A stretch of 64,000 nucleotides of DNA from Varroa destructor (lineage: Eukaryota; Arthropoda; Arachnida; Mesostigmata; Varroidae). Made by a program: the position numbers and the translations under genes. The notes beneath the pieces were generated by a model. It did no database searches. It saw only the letters and a program-made list of their open reading frames with translations, and had not been told where the DNA came from. This document shows positions 23,600 through 36,813 of this stretch, in pieces; within the stretch, counting starts at the first letter, position 1, and each line of letters begins with the position of its first letter. Location of the stretch: assembly GCF_002443255.2 (NCBI RefSeq), contig NW_019211458.1, forward strand, positions 25,180,757 through 25,244,756. The letters are read 5' to 3'.

Positions 23600-26500
23600 A
23601 ATATCCCTTATGAATGATCCCTGATAACAGAATGGTGCAGCTTTGTTGATGGGGAAATCGTTTGTAAACTACCCGGTTAGAGTGCTTGAATCGAGATTAA
23701 TCGGTCTTATTATGCTAATGATTTCGCTCACTGTTTGACAGAATCGAGGATGTTAGATAATATACATTTGCATGGGATACCTGGCTAGTAACCTAAATAC
23801 GGTCTTGAGCTGTGGCGCCTTTAGTTGTGTGTTAGATACATACTGCTTAGTTGACGGTTATATAGACACCGACTACGTAAATGAAGTTCGACTGTTTCAA
23901 GCTGTAAAATGAATCAGGACAGTGAAATGTTTGGTCATTCTGTGATTTGTTTCTAGATTTCTTAATCAAAAGCGGTATTTTCATTTGTCGAAATTAGATT
24001 GATTTTAAAAATTAGTAATTACCATGATAAGTTTTCGTTACGACTTACCATTATTTCAGGCCCTAAGGCTGCGCTAGGGTGCAAATGTTGTCCTATTGTT
24101 AATAGAGCTGACTGCGCGTCAACCTCTTTTCAAGGTCGAACACATTGAAGTACTTAACTAAGTTTCAAATGAATTCATTTAATGTCAGGAAAATGGTACT
24201 TTCAGCGCTACGTTATAAATCTTCCTCAAATAGCTTGATACACTTCCTCCTAACATTGCTAACAATATTTATTATCTTTGTCATTTACTCAGTGGATCCG
24301 TGCGTTTACTCGAAGTTATTCGCACGGAACATATACATAAATGATTAATCGATTTTTTTGACGTGAAAGAAAAAAAGTTTTGATCAGTTTGGCGAAGCTC
24401 AACAATAAGACAAAAAGCAGTGTATGGGTTTAGACACTCTTTAAATGGCGGTGCCTAAGAAAACTTATTGGCGTTTAGAAACGGAGCTTATTTTGCCAAT
24501 TTGTGCCAGCCTCTACGTTGGCGTTTCCGCCAAGAAAAACAAGCTTTTAAAATGGAGGATGTTAATTAACTAAAATGCTACATAAAAGGTCACCTCTACT
24601 TGGGCAAATCCCTGTCATTGGGTCTTTAAACAGCGCAAGTAATTACATGGCAAGTAAATATGTTTTGTCGACTGCCTGTAGCGTCGGTGACACACAATTT
24701 TAAAAAAGTCCACACTGGATGTGATTTTATCAGAATAGAAACAACCAAATATCGGCAATATCTGCTTGAAATCCAAGTTTCGAATTGATTTGTCACAATA
24801 GACATATAATGATGCAATACTTCAAACGATCGGCAAATGTACACCTTGCATGTGGCAAAGCGAGTCGTAGGAAATTGGCGAGTTCTTGTAGAGAAAAGTC
24901 ACGCCGTTTCATGTTTTCAAATAGAAGTAACTTCACTAAAGTTATTGGTTGTAGGTTTACGAAAAGTAACGAATTTTCTTTAATTATACAAAATGAAGAC
25001 TACGAAAAATGGCAGGTTGAAATGTGCTTATTATTCATGCAAGACTGAATTTCTAGAATTGTCGAAATAGATTTTTTTTAATTTTTGAAGTTGTTACTTT
25101 AGTTTTTGTTTAGCACGCTTTAGCGACCTATGCCAGCTATCTAAAATATTACAAAAAGCTTGATTCGTTTTCAGATTGATAGGACCACCAAATTGGTATT
25201 CAATTTCATATTGACTAAACGCGCGGCAATTGATTAAGCCGTCCGGATGAACCTGTGGTTAATTGTAATGAGGGGATTGTTATTAGCGCTATCTGCGATA
25301 TTTCATGGCCACTTATGTTATTTAACTAGAACAGAATCTACTGTGTAATGTCTATTGCTTATCGGCGGCATTATCAGCAAACACGGCCTGACTTACCTGA
25401 TATACCTTCAAACACAACTTGAAATTAACTTCAAGTAAAACTTCGAATAACTAACGACCTTTGCAGTGGATTTCTGCACCCCTAAAGCACGCCACATAAT
25501 CAAATTTCGAATATAATCAGAATCAAAGAATAAATTGAGGAAAATTTTTATAAACTTGATAACTGATATCGTATATAGAATGCACACGCGCCTAAGATCT
25601 CCTAGGTTTCGGGTCCAACCCATATAAAAAACGATGCCCTGTTTTTCGAATACAAAGCTAAGCTATCTAAATGGACAATATTATTTAAATTCTACTATCA
25701 ATAATTTATGTATCTGTGCACTATTAATGAATAGGTGTACCAATCAGGCCGGCGGTACACTGCGGTCGATTCACCATATCCTATGGGTAACGAATCGTCA
25801 AACATTACAGGTATCTTTATTATTATCCCAATGCTCATGGCATGCCTCTCATCAGAACATTCACGTTACTCACGACAAACGTAATAACCTTGTTTCCCGC
25901 AAAAATGCTTAGGAGATGGTGATTGTAGACGTTAACCAGCCCAGCTAACGAACGCTATTGAATCGAAGCGCTGCCGACGACAAGTTCCTGCATGACTTCG
26001 CACAACGATTGGAGCTTCAGGACTAGGATAGCCCCGAGGCATTGCAACGGTAACAGATATTCAAATATTAGTATTCGAAAAGTTCGAACACCGATGGAAT
26101 AATCGCCATGCCGTAATGTACTTAACCGCATCGGACACATATGTTAGTTCTTAAATGGTTCCTGATTACACGGGATACAAGGATCATGTACGATTCCTGG
26201 AGAAAGCTGGTTAAACCACTGTGCTAGCACAAATCGGCTTCGTATTTTGCCCCTAGGTCAAACGGATTCCAGAAACTACTATAGTACCACGACTCTTTGA
26301 ATCTATATAATCGTTGCCTTGATGCGCACTACTTATTCGGTAATAATTCCAAGATATTTTGATTTTGAAGTATATGTCCAACTGCAAGAAGACGAATTTT
26401 GCAAAATTAAACCTTACCGTGACGGAACTTATCAGGTATAGCCAGCTGAAGAGATTCAGTAAAGACCATTTGCCGTTCTGTTAGACATGGTGGGTTTCTT

Positions 26501-28429
26501 TACGTTTGCACTATGTATTGTTAGGCCAAAGGTTACTTGAGCACAAATGTTGCTACGCAAAATTCTATACCACCATGTTCGTCGGAGCCTCTTCTATCAT
26601 GCAATATGCATTTGATCAATTAATTAAATTAAGTGGACAAGAGATAGAGGCATAGGAACCATTAATGATTTGAGATTTAGAGAGAAGAGCTGTGACTATG
26701 ACTCGAACAGTCGCTGTCCTGTAATGATTCACTGCTTAGTTGGTAAGGCTAGTGGTTCATTTACCATAAGTACCGATGAGCGGCTCGAATAGTGGCACGA
26801 TTTGTACATATTTTGTTAAAAAAAATAATAGGAAATTGCAATCATTGCCTAAGGTCAATTTTGCCTCAGTGAAGTCTTCATAGGAATTTCTGTGCAACTC
26901 GTGATTGGTGGATCATGGTTCTCGTACAAATAATAACTTTGGTTGATGCTCGTAATTTTCCGGAATGTAAAGCATAAAGTCTCAGAAATACGTTTCAGTT
27001 TTTTCACATGTGGCACATTTTCGATGACAATCACGTAACACAACCAGCGCAAAGATTGATGCTTTAGTCCAACTTATATATATATATAATTTGGATAGAG
27101 GTGAGGCTGGACAGAGTAAAAAAAGTGTTCTTATAATATCAGGTCGTTATATTGAAAACACAGCAAAACCACTTAGTTGACTAATTATTATTCCTTATTT
27201 TTCCTAGACGGTAACCAGTACGTACTCTGTACGTTACTTTATGTTGCCTCAGATCACCTTAAGGCCTGGGCATGAATTTTAAATAAAAATATTGATAGCT
27301 CTAACGCTGCAACTGAGATTTTTTTCGAAGATCTCTTTTTCATTTACCCCGCCCTTGTTAGTCGTTCTAGCCATCGCCCTATTACGTTCGAAACTCGCCC
27401 TGTTGTCAAAGAATCTAGTAGATTTATTCTTGCTTGCCACTTACCTCACTAGAAAAGGCTGAACGTATAAACCAGTGATTAGTCATGGGTATCAGGCGCG
27501 AAATTGAAACTGTTTATCTGGTTTACCTTCAAAAAATTCGGCCACTCATTTCAGTAATATAATCCGTAGAGAAATTTACAAACATGCAAACAGTATGTCG
27601 ATTGGATAACTTTGTACAAATGTGTACAATAATTGACGATATTGTAACGGGCTAGTAATTATCGTGAAGAAGGTCTTGCGGAGTGTAACCTCTTTTTATC
27701 ATGACCTTCACAAGAACTTGAGAGTTCAAACTGCAACTTCATCAATAGACGGGTGAAAAAGTTCATACTGTATTGAACCCTTGAGTTGCTACTACTGTTT
27801 GAGATAATTTACGATTTTTATTTTTAAAAACACTCGGCTGGCACCGATTTCTACTAGCTTTGCATCCACGTACCGTGATATAATTCACTGCATGAACCGA
27901 ATCGGCTCAGAACGTGAAAAGGGATTCATTATACGCTGTTTTGGTCTATAAACTATCCCAACTTAAACCTAATGCAGAACGATTAATCTTACACGACTAT
28001 TTAGTATTTTCAATGCACTATAATAGTGCACTGCAAACAAACCAATATACAATATAATAACAAACAACAAATAAAAAAATAACATATAAAATTAGAAAGT
28101 AAACGAGCAGATGCAAAGGGAAAACTATTACTTGAAAATAAGAAAAAGTCTTGATACTTTCGCTCACTACAAAAGCCAGACCCTAATCATATCCCCTAAA
28201 TATAATCTTTAGCTTGAACGAGTTGAAGATCAGTGGCAAGGTTCAATAAAAATTTCGCAATAACAGAGCACAAGGCAAACGATACTAAATAGCAGAACAC
28301 ATAACTGCTCTGTGACACTATAAGTAATCTACGAGCGCCCAAGCAAATGGAGCGAATGATCGGAAGCGCCCCCAACAAAAAGGCAACATTTTTTCAACCC
28401 GCCAAAATACAAAATTAGGCGGGTAGAAA
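23600..28429. other. Long AT-rich gene-free stretch
   Basis: Only anonymous frames of up to 92 codons are present. A short TA tract lies at 27074-27089. A 17-bp perfect odd palindrome, TGCACTATAATAGTGCA, lies at 28014-28030. Plus-strand acceptor-like CATTATTTCAG ends at 24059. Around 26740-26800 a box-A-like TTAGTTGGTAAGG and a CGGCTCGAATAG faintly recall a tRNA, but no cloverleaf forms. Confidence 0.4.
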
Positions 28430-28939
28430 TTGTTCTTCTGTTGCCCTTCAACATCTGTCTTACTAAAAGGTTCACGACAGCGTAGTTACAACATCTCACG
28501 CAATCATCTCTATAAAAATAGTGGAACAGTCGATTTGTCTAGCTCTGTTAGACAGAGAATAATGAAAAGGATATTGTATTGTTATGTCGGTCCAAGCGTG
28601 TTACTTCACACCTACCGTCAACCTGTAAGAAAAGCTGCTGTACAAGATGCTACCATACCAATTACCATACGAGCTCAGCTATATCGACCTGTTAAGAATG
28701 CAATTAGACCTTCTGTCGGTCTCACAGTGTTTGCTTCGAAGTCTTTCCTATTACAATTGGTGTTCGATTCCCCGATCGTCAGACTCATTGTTATTTCTGC
28801 AGCATTGATCATGTTATCATTCTGTACTGGAAAGCCAACAGCAAAGAAGAAAAACCGCTTTACTTATTCTCTGCGAATTTATGACTGGAGAACCGAGCAG
28901 TTTATTTTGCTACGCACTTACTCATTGAGATGTTTATAA
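28430..28939 (+). CDS. 169-codon open frame, hypothetical
   Basis: This is the longest open frame in the window. It opens at TTG; the first ATG is at 28562, leaving 125 codons. The translation is basic. It has a hydrophobic stretch at about residues 116-132 (VRLIVISAALIMLSFC) followed by KPTAKKKNR, as in a membrane segment with a positive cytoplasmic flank. A possible acceptor ends near 28484 (GGTTCACGACAG). No family is recognised. At this base composition one such frame by chance in 64 kb is uncommon but not negligible. It may be an exon, or a degraded element read in its surviving frame. Confidence 0.2.
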   Translation: MFFCCPSTSVLLKGSRQRSYNISRNHLYKNSGTVDLSSSVRQRIMKRILYCYVGPSVLLHTYRQPVRKAAVQDATIPITIRAQLYRPVKNAIRPSVGLTVFASKSFLLQLVFDSPIVRLIVISAALIMLSFCTGKPTAKKKNRFTYSLRIYDWRTEQFILLRTYSLRCL

Positions 28940-30361
28940 TTTTTTCTTATTTTTTGCATTTTTTTAATGGTGTCTACGCCCCGCCCAATTCTGAACCCAG
29001 GCCATCTAATGTGTCTCTCGAGATGTAAGATATCGATTTACATTTTGCTATAGAGTCGGCCTATATCTGCGTTGTATTTATATAGATATATTTTATATGT
29101 ACCTATACCTGTAGCTAAATTTTTGACTCATTTGAATCTGTGTGTGACAGTCGAAATGGAGGTCAACGTTGCACACCCGAACCGGCTTTACAGTTGTTAA
29201 GAAACACAAAGCATTCTGTGCAAAATGCATGGCGTTAACTTACATTGAAAAGTATTTGATCATTTTTCCACCCATAAATGCGACCCTTGACAAACTCAAT
29301 ACTATAGGCCGTTTCAGAAAAACAAATTTGTACTAAATTAATTAATATACCGTAGCAATAATAATTAGAGCTGTTTCAACCGGCGCATTAAAGATTGTAC
29401 ATCGACAATGCGTGGCTTTGTACTTGAAATCGGCGACAAATGTAACCGGGCTGCTGTGTCGTCCAGAGTGGCAACAGAATCCGTAGCCATTTTTTTTCTT
29501 TTCGCTTTTCAAGCAAAATGTGTACCAAAAAACATGGCAGCGTTTGACTGACCTCGACAAAACCGATGCTCTACATACTGTAAATTATAGTTACGCCACC
29601 AAACGTAGTCCATAACAGTACGGATATTCCAATGCACAAAAACAACAGGACTGATCATTTATATAAGCTTTTCGATGGGTTTGTCTGCGTGTCCTGTACA
29701 ATGCAAGCAATAAAATAAAGACGGGTTTACTGCCATGCTAAGCCGGAGAGTTTGCGCGGGACGTTAATATCATTAAGTCATATATGCTTCTTAAGCAACG
29801 AATAGTAGAGGTTTGGTTGGGCTGGAACCCAAGTGCTACAACGCCTAATAGGAGTTATTGCGGTTAGCTATATATGGCAATAACTGTCCCATTTTAATCA
29901 GTACTAGTTAAACACCCAAGATTCTCCCTGACGCGTTTTATTTCATTTCGTTATTATTAGAAATAATCATTCATTTGTTTGTCAAGTGGAAGCGTTTTTT
30001 CGGCAATTATTCGTAAATGTTTTTTTTTTTTTTATAGGTGTTCGGTAGGTGGGCGGAAAGAAACATGGAAAAACAACTCAGGTTGATCTTGAGAAGATTT
30101 AGTGAAGGGCTGAAGTGTATCAGATATGTGATGATTAGTTGGGGAGTGACTACGAGAAACGGCACTAAGAAAATGAGGACTAGCAGCTATCGGCATATAT
30201 GATATATATATTGAGAGAAGAAGGATTTCATCCACATCGAGATGTAACGGTAATACCATTCTGCGGCGGTGAAATACGGGATTAAGTCGAATTCGGATAT
30301 GCAGTTGTATAGCGTATCAGCGATTCTGCACGAAACAGAACAACGACGAATGGCGTAGAAC
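28940..30361. other. AT-rich gene-free DNA
   Basis: A T14 tract at 30020-30033 followed by ATAG (ending 30037) would make a good plus-strand 3' splice site, but no donor or open exon was identified after it. Other frames are short and unrecognised. Confidence 0.35.
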
Positions 30362-30852
30362 GTGGCCGATTTTGCTATAGGTTGTTGTGGCATACATGGA
30401 GATAGTAACGTGGGCCGAAACCTGCAACATGACACACAAACTTACCTAGACCTGCTATTCAAGTTGCGAAAAGTCAGTCGTGTCAACGCCGGTACAATAG
30501 TAGAGCAGGAACGCGATGGCGGCAGGTATTTGCGAGTGGTCGCTGGACAACTCCAAAAGGAAAAAATTAAGGATTATTTTAAAACCGAAATGCAATCGAA
30601 TTGCAAAGGATGCTGCCGCGACCTTCCATGTGATCTACTACAGACATATTGTGAATGGGAAAAGGACAGGTTTGTAGCGTGGTTCGGACAGGGCCGCTGC
30701 TGTATGATGTCATCTGTGGTACATCTGTAGTACCACACGTAAAAGCAGAAATATTTTTAAGAGCAAAAACAATAGTGGAGACACAGTACACGGCCAGCAT
30801 AGATGATCCGCAGAAAAATGTTTATAAAGTCTATGGTTTATTTAACATATAA
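30362..30852 (+). other. Two overlapping unrecognised open frames (122 and 65 codons)
   Basis: A 122-codon frame opening at GTG (30362-30730) contains a charged segment, RVVAGQLQKEKIKDYFKTEM, then a cysteine-rich NCKGCCRDLPCDLLQTYC. A second frame (ATG at 30655, to TAA at 30852) overlaps it and reads, for example, KAEIFLRAKTIVETQYTAS. Both are protein-like but unrecognised. Possible donor-like sites GGCAG|GTATTT (near 30525) and GACAG|GTTTGT (near 30670) lie within. Coding status is unproven. Confidence 0.15.
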
Positions 30853-33513
30853 CTCAGTTGTGATCGCTATTGTTATGTCACATACATATTTCAGCCTATG
30901 TTGAACTCATATATCGTAGATCTGAACTCTATATCCTACAAATAGAATTTACAAAATAACAGTGGTATCCCGGTAAAAATATCTAGTCAGTAATTATTGC
31001 TGTTAATCTTTCAGAGAAATAGTTTTCAGAAAGGAAACAGGAATTAGGTTGTTACGATATTTAGCAACAACAATAGGGCGTCTTTTCTAATTGATCACTG
31101 GGCTGAAAAGGCTAAAGGGTCTCCATTGATCTCATCAGTAATTGATGCCTAACTTTCATGTTTAACTTCAGCATCATTATTATAAACATCAATAAAGTCA
31201 TTAGTAACTTGAAAAAGCGACTCTTTAATCATGGCACCTATTTATTTTCAGTTCAAAATAACAATTGCAATAACAAGATTTTACTCCACTGAGTAGCAGT
31301 ACAGTGTTTCCTAAAATGTTCAGACTCATTAAAAGAAACCTTGAAAATAGTACATGATACATTTTATACACGATAAAATTAATTGCCTCTAAAATTGGGC
31401 TTGTACGATTTGATCCGATAATGTCCACACGAAATTTGTAAATATTATTTTCGTTTAACCACAATTGATAGATACAATCGTGATTTACTACAGCGTATTT
31501 TAAACACAGCCTTCGTTATACGCTGACTTAGAAACCAAACGTATATCGTCAGTAACAGGACATATTTTACATTAGGACATACCTTAGAATGATTGTATCT
31601 CCCGTATTTACCATCACTATGCTACTCGACAGGGATATATATCTAGGTTAACAAATAGCGCACAATCGTTGTTCGACCGAGTTTTCAGCCAATGAACTTT
31701 TGTGTACTTTGTTATTGAACTGCGTGACAAGTTTAAAGTTATTTTGTGTATTTGTCTTGACTGTTTTGTGATCACTCATCGCTTCTTCGCCCTAAGTTAG
31801 CTTTTAGCTACAATCCTTAAACCGGCCATACATATCAGCAAGGTATAATCATTTCGCTTTCGCTGCTGGCTCAGTAATATCGTCCCATAGCATTATATCA
31901 CAAAGGCGCGAATGCCTTTGAAAAAATTACGAAATATGTAAAAATACTACCGTGGTTTGCATCAATTGGGTGAACACATATATAGCCTACTTAGGTTGTT
32001 GCTAATGGTCACCGGAACAGTGGTACAATGGGACTTAATATTTTAACAATATAGCTGTTTCTCTTAAGAACCACTTGTGCCAATCAATTCTGCTATCGTA
32101 TCTTTGCCCGCTGAACTTTTCTCAGGTCTTCGTTCTTCATTTTCCGGCTGTATATTGTGTATACCTGGTTTGCATCGCATTTCGCAGATTTACTTTCTGG
32201 ATCTCGATGATATTTTTCATGCAGCCGTCGTTTTTAGTTCGCGTTGCCAGAATTTAACCAATTCAAACCCATCACTTCCATCATTTTCGGCTGAGGTTGT
32301 TTTTTGGCCTAGAAGGCACCTCACCATTCAACTAATGATACAAATGGCTTTCACTAAGCAGAATATGTACGCTTTGGTGACCTGGAAAAAACTTTACACG
32401 GATATATGGGATTGACAACGCTATCCACTTAGAATAAGATGTAGAATCAAACTTTACCTTTTTTTTTTTGTCTAGATAGAAGGGAAATAGTAATTAGATC
32501 AAAACCAATTGATGGTTGATAAATGTTTCAGTGTTTTGGAACACATCCACTGTTAAAATAACTGATGTCGAGATCGATATGCGTATTTATTCCAGGCGAA
32601 TTATCAACGAACAACGTCGTGAGGTTGTGACGACTCTTCAAGGCAAATAGTCTGCAGTACTTTCTTCAGAGTTGAGGCACAACACTGAAAGCAAACCATG
32701 TTCAGTTCTAAACTGAAGTTATATTTTGAGTAAACTGAAAACACTTCGTCACTATGTTTATTCTTAGAGAAGGAAAAATATAGTGTCGTAAAAATGTGTG
32801 CCGATCTCTTCACTGGCACCTACAGCAAACCAAATACAATATCCACTGTTACTAGCGAAAGCTATACTTAGAAAACTAAGTAGAGAAAGTTCGTATCTAC
32901 GTTTGAGCCAATTGAAGCGTACGTGAAACTTGCAGATCGTGAGCAAAACGTAAGTAGCGTTTTCAGATATAAAGAGCTCTGCTTTAGGATATGGCAGCAC
33001 TGACAATTTTTTAAAAAACAACCGGTCCAAAAAGTGGCAACATACCTAGACGGGATGCTTGCTTACGGTTCTACAATTAAAGATGGTAGAGTATCTTAAA
33101 ACTGAGGTACAAACTTCAGGATTCCTTGTCTCAGTTACCTCGAGAAAAAACCGCATCCTTATAATATTAATTTCTCTAGATGCCAACTTTTTCGAATTAA
33201 GATATCTGTTAGGCATGCCTATCTAAAATTCTGCAGTTGTTGATTAGCTTGAAAATGTCTGAAATCCTCTAGACAAACTGCTACAAAAAGATAGCTAAAC
33301 GAGTCCCATAAGCAAATACCTTTAATATCAGGTTAAATGAGTTTGCAGTAATCCTAAACTACCTACCATAGTTGCTGCTAATGCTGGCCGCCACCGTTTA
33401 GGGCGATAATCTACATGAATACGTGAACGGCAGCAAGAAGCGTGTGCATTATGCAAGGGATTGCTAATGAAACACACAGAATTACACTCAAGTAAAAAAA
33501 GAAGCTTCTGCTC
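30853..33513. other. AT-rich gene-free DNA
   Basis: The stretch contains isolated acceptor-like TTTCAG sites (for example 31013, 31251 and 32126), a T11 tract at 32459-32469 and an anonymous 112-codon frame at 32077-32415. I can support no gene. Confidence 0.4.
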
Positions 33514-33855
33514 TTGTGTTTGCATGACAAAGGTTCAGGTCGTATATTTATGGTAGAAAATGTACCTTACACATTGATAACAAACCTGTACCAACTATAC
33601 TTGATAATAGAATGGGAATTCCCATTGCACACGGCAAACAAACGTCGGTCATACAACTCTTGGGTTACGATTTACGCGATACGATTCGAGCGAATTAGTA
33701 AATCGGAAATGTTGATGCACCTCCAGACTGAAATAGAAGCTGAAAATAAGGTTATAGCCAAAGTCGAACATGATCTCCATAGCAGTTTTCTAGAAACGAC
33801 CGGTAGTACCGTATACTATCGAAAGTTACTACACTTCAAGAAGGATCAATACTAA
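33514..33855 (+). other. 113-codon open frame, unrecognised
   Basis: The second half is hydrophilic and helical (ISKSEMLMHLQTEIEAENKV and then IAKVEHDLHSSF), with a heptad-like pattern that would suit a short coiled coil. No family is recognised, and no splice pair or promoter supports expression. Confidence 0.15.
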
Positions 33856-36429
33856 TCAAGTGCGACAAGTGGGTCTCATCTCATATATGACGACTGACAA
33901 CCCCTTTTCGCTGTTCAAAACCATGTAGGCCTTTTTAGGACAAAACAAGCACCCTTAACATATATGTTGCTTATGACTCGATTAAAGAATAAAATATTTG
34001 ATTCATTCGTACTTAGTGTGTGTGGACGAAGCCATGAATTCCACAAAAATGCCCACCGATATATGTACGTACGTGTCGATTGTCCTAGATGCATTGGTCT
34101 GAAATTGGGATGAAATTTCATTGGCAACTACTCGATAGTAAATGCCCCATTTTTCTGCTGCGGTAACCCACTTATTATTATTTTAGACAGCGGCTTTCAA
34201 CTGACGCCATTACAATTTGTGCCTTTTTATAGAAGCAAATACGGGACGTAGCAGCACGTCCCCCCAACAGTTGAGCGGAACGCTTTCTTGATACATTTAA
34301 GCAAAGCTGTCGCAAACTGAGATAGAAGCACACTTTATTATTTCGTAAGATTTGAAATAGCTAAAAAGTCACAAGGCAAATACTTGATCGTCGCTACAGT
34401 TTCAAAGGAAAATCTTTTTATTAAGCGGGAAAGACGCACGTTAGGGTTAACATAACACAAGCTCCTGGAAACCTGGACATCTGGAGAGGATTGGTCGGCG
34501 ATGTAGCTAGAATAGACAAGCAGAAAGACATTAACAAGTCGAGAAAATTCGCGATACGGTAGCCAGAGCCAGTTCCCTTCACTCTTGCTTGGATAGATTG
34601 ATAGTGATAGAGGTTAAAAGGGCTAGACAAAGCAAGAGATATCTAACATCTGAAATAAAGATCCGACAGGAGTGGTCTAAGCGATAAGATTACAAATCTT
34701 TTTCCTGTTATTTCATCATGAAAACAGTGAGATAAGAAGTCGTTCCTGTAACTCAGTATCAGTTATGTTATAACGGTTATCACTATGCAGATCGCAGTTC
34801 TAATGACGAAAGTTTAATCATTGAAAGTTAGGTCCTAGTCAAGCCTATGCTGCTTAATGGGCCTTAGAATGAGCTCAGAGGTCAGTAAACGGCGCAACAC
34901 ATGTTTTTGCCTTATTTACGGGACTGGAATTTTTCACTTCGCTGAAGTGCCCACAAAACAATAACTACAGTTAGCTCGAATCCTTTTCTAATCCATATTT
35001 ATTTTCTTACACGGCTTCCAGTAGATTTTACACTGCACGACATTGAAACTTATATTGTTCTTTACGCCGTGATACATCTGCATACAATAGACTTTGCCAG
35101 AAAGTATAATACAAATTGCTTGTTCATCACAAACCTGTTGTTTGAGCCATGCTTAACTTCTCGCCAAAAAGAAAAGGACGAAGTTAAAGTGGTATTATTT
35201 TTTCCCCTGATAAGGCAGAGCTTTCCAACTTTAGTTTAGTAATATTGTGTCCTGAGTAGATACATCGTTAGAATATCTTGGAGGGCCTTACCTACAAATT
35301 TGCAACGGAAGTCAAGTGGACCACACGAATCGTTGAGGTCAAAATGTTTTCCGCGCTCAAAGCTTACGCACGAAACTATATAATATAATATAATAGTTGA
35401 TGTCTATTATATTAGTAAAGATCATCGATAATTCTGAAAATTAATCCAGAGCCGCATTAATTGTCGATTACGTGAAGTAAACAAAGGATTTCGGTAGCTA
35501 ACTAGGGCTGTTGAGCTAAGAAACGCTGTGAGGATTTCAGCCGTTATCGGAAGAGCACGTTTTAAGAAGCTCTGCCATATATTAGATCAGTGCTATTTTT
35601 GTAGAAATAAAAGTTAAGTACACTTTAATTAATTGGAAGTTACACCTTAAGACGTGTTCCCTTTGAACAGGTTAACAACGCTACTCCTGGCAGGGGAACT
35701 AGCTGATGTTTGCTTATTTCGATAGATAGCTCATAGTCGACTAGGTACTTATGAAAATTGTGGAGCTGATGTTGTTCCAAGGGCGTTATTATCGTTGGTA
35801 GGACAATACGAGTATATTTTTCGCGACAGATTAGATGCCTGCTTTTAATGAATTACAAATAAAATGACAACGACGGTCAGTATAATAGACCAATAAAGAC
35901 ATGCATATGATAATCATAACTTATTCTGTTCGAATAGTTGCCCATTTTTAATAAAGATATTATTTTTTTTTTATATATCTAATGCGATTGTATTCATCAA
36001 CGCTTGAACAAATCGGTAAAAGATTATATTGATTTAGGGTTTTGGTCAGTTCGTTCATTTGTACAAGGCTGCACGTGTATCTGGTTTATTGTGTACCGTG
36101 AGATTAAAAAACCACACTACATAATGTTCATTCGCTACACATTCAATGACATGTTTGTATAAAAAAAACCGCTGCGGCACAAAATTGCTACCAAGCCGTC
36201 AGTCACATACTGTCATAAGTCGCAGTTGCTGAAAGGTATGAGTGTGAGTCTTATCCGAATTACTACCGCCATACTTCTCGACGTGAGCTTATTACGCGAG
36301 GTCTTTATATGGCAGAGACGTATGTCTCGTTTTCTGTCTGTGTGTCGATCATTGATCTTCAAGCGACAGCTATCGAAGGCTGCTTAATCGATTTTCCACA
36401 AATGTATATATATCGATTAGATACATTTC
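33856..36429. other. AT-rich gene-free DNA
   Basis: A TAATATAATAG/CTATTATATTA inverted repeat lies around 35384-35417. No gene was seen. Confidence 0.4.
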
Positions 36430-36813
36430 ATGCTACTTTCATCCATGTGTGGTGTTGCCAAATCTCCAAATAGTTTCAAAAATGATCTCCATTTCCGAGA
36501 AACGTGGTTCGCTGGCCTTCCGCCTGTATGCTTTTTCGTGCTTCGAGCACTGGTCCTCGGCGGACAGCTTCTGCTGGGCTCTGCATCGTCTGCTGTCCAT
36601 ATGTATCGGTTATACAGATTCCATCCGAAGTATTTCTACGATTTTCTAGTGAACAACCGCTGTGCATACGCTCGACGCAGCGTGCAAGATGAACCTTCTA
36701 GCAAAACACGATGCTTCGGATTCGGGCATCAGAGGTTTGTTAGGGGGCAGCGCGGATCTGTGCCGAGCGTCGCGTCGACAACAATTGTCGCGTATATCGT
36801 GCATGCACTCTAG
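36430..36813 (+). CDS. Hypothetical 127-codon ATG frame in a GC-rich island
   Basis: An ATG at 36430 opens 127 codons on the plus strand. A hydrophobic run (FFVLRALVLGGQLLLGSASS) lies around residues 35-54, with a basic, serine-rich tail after it. Two other frames of about 60 codons are open here, one on the minus strand. The minus-strand one (36476-36667) is hydrophilic and protein-like (for example SPAEAVRRGPVLEARKSIQA). The island may therefore hold an exon on either strand, or none. No family is recognised. Confidence 0.2.
   Translation: MLLSSMCGVAKSPNSFKNDLHFRETWFAGLPPVCFFVLRALVLGGQLLLGSASSAVHMYRLYRFHPKYFYDFLVNNRCAYARRSVQDEPSSKTRCFGFGHQRFVRGQRGSVPSVASTTIVAYIVHAL

Noticed and set aside
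26740..26800. tRNA-like box A and box B words
   Set aside because: TTAGTTGGTAAGG and CGGCTCGAATAG are present, but no acceptor, anticodon or T stems pair into a cloverleaf.
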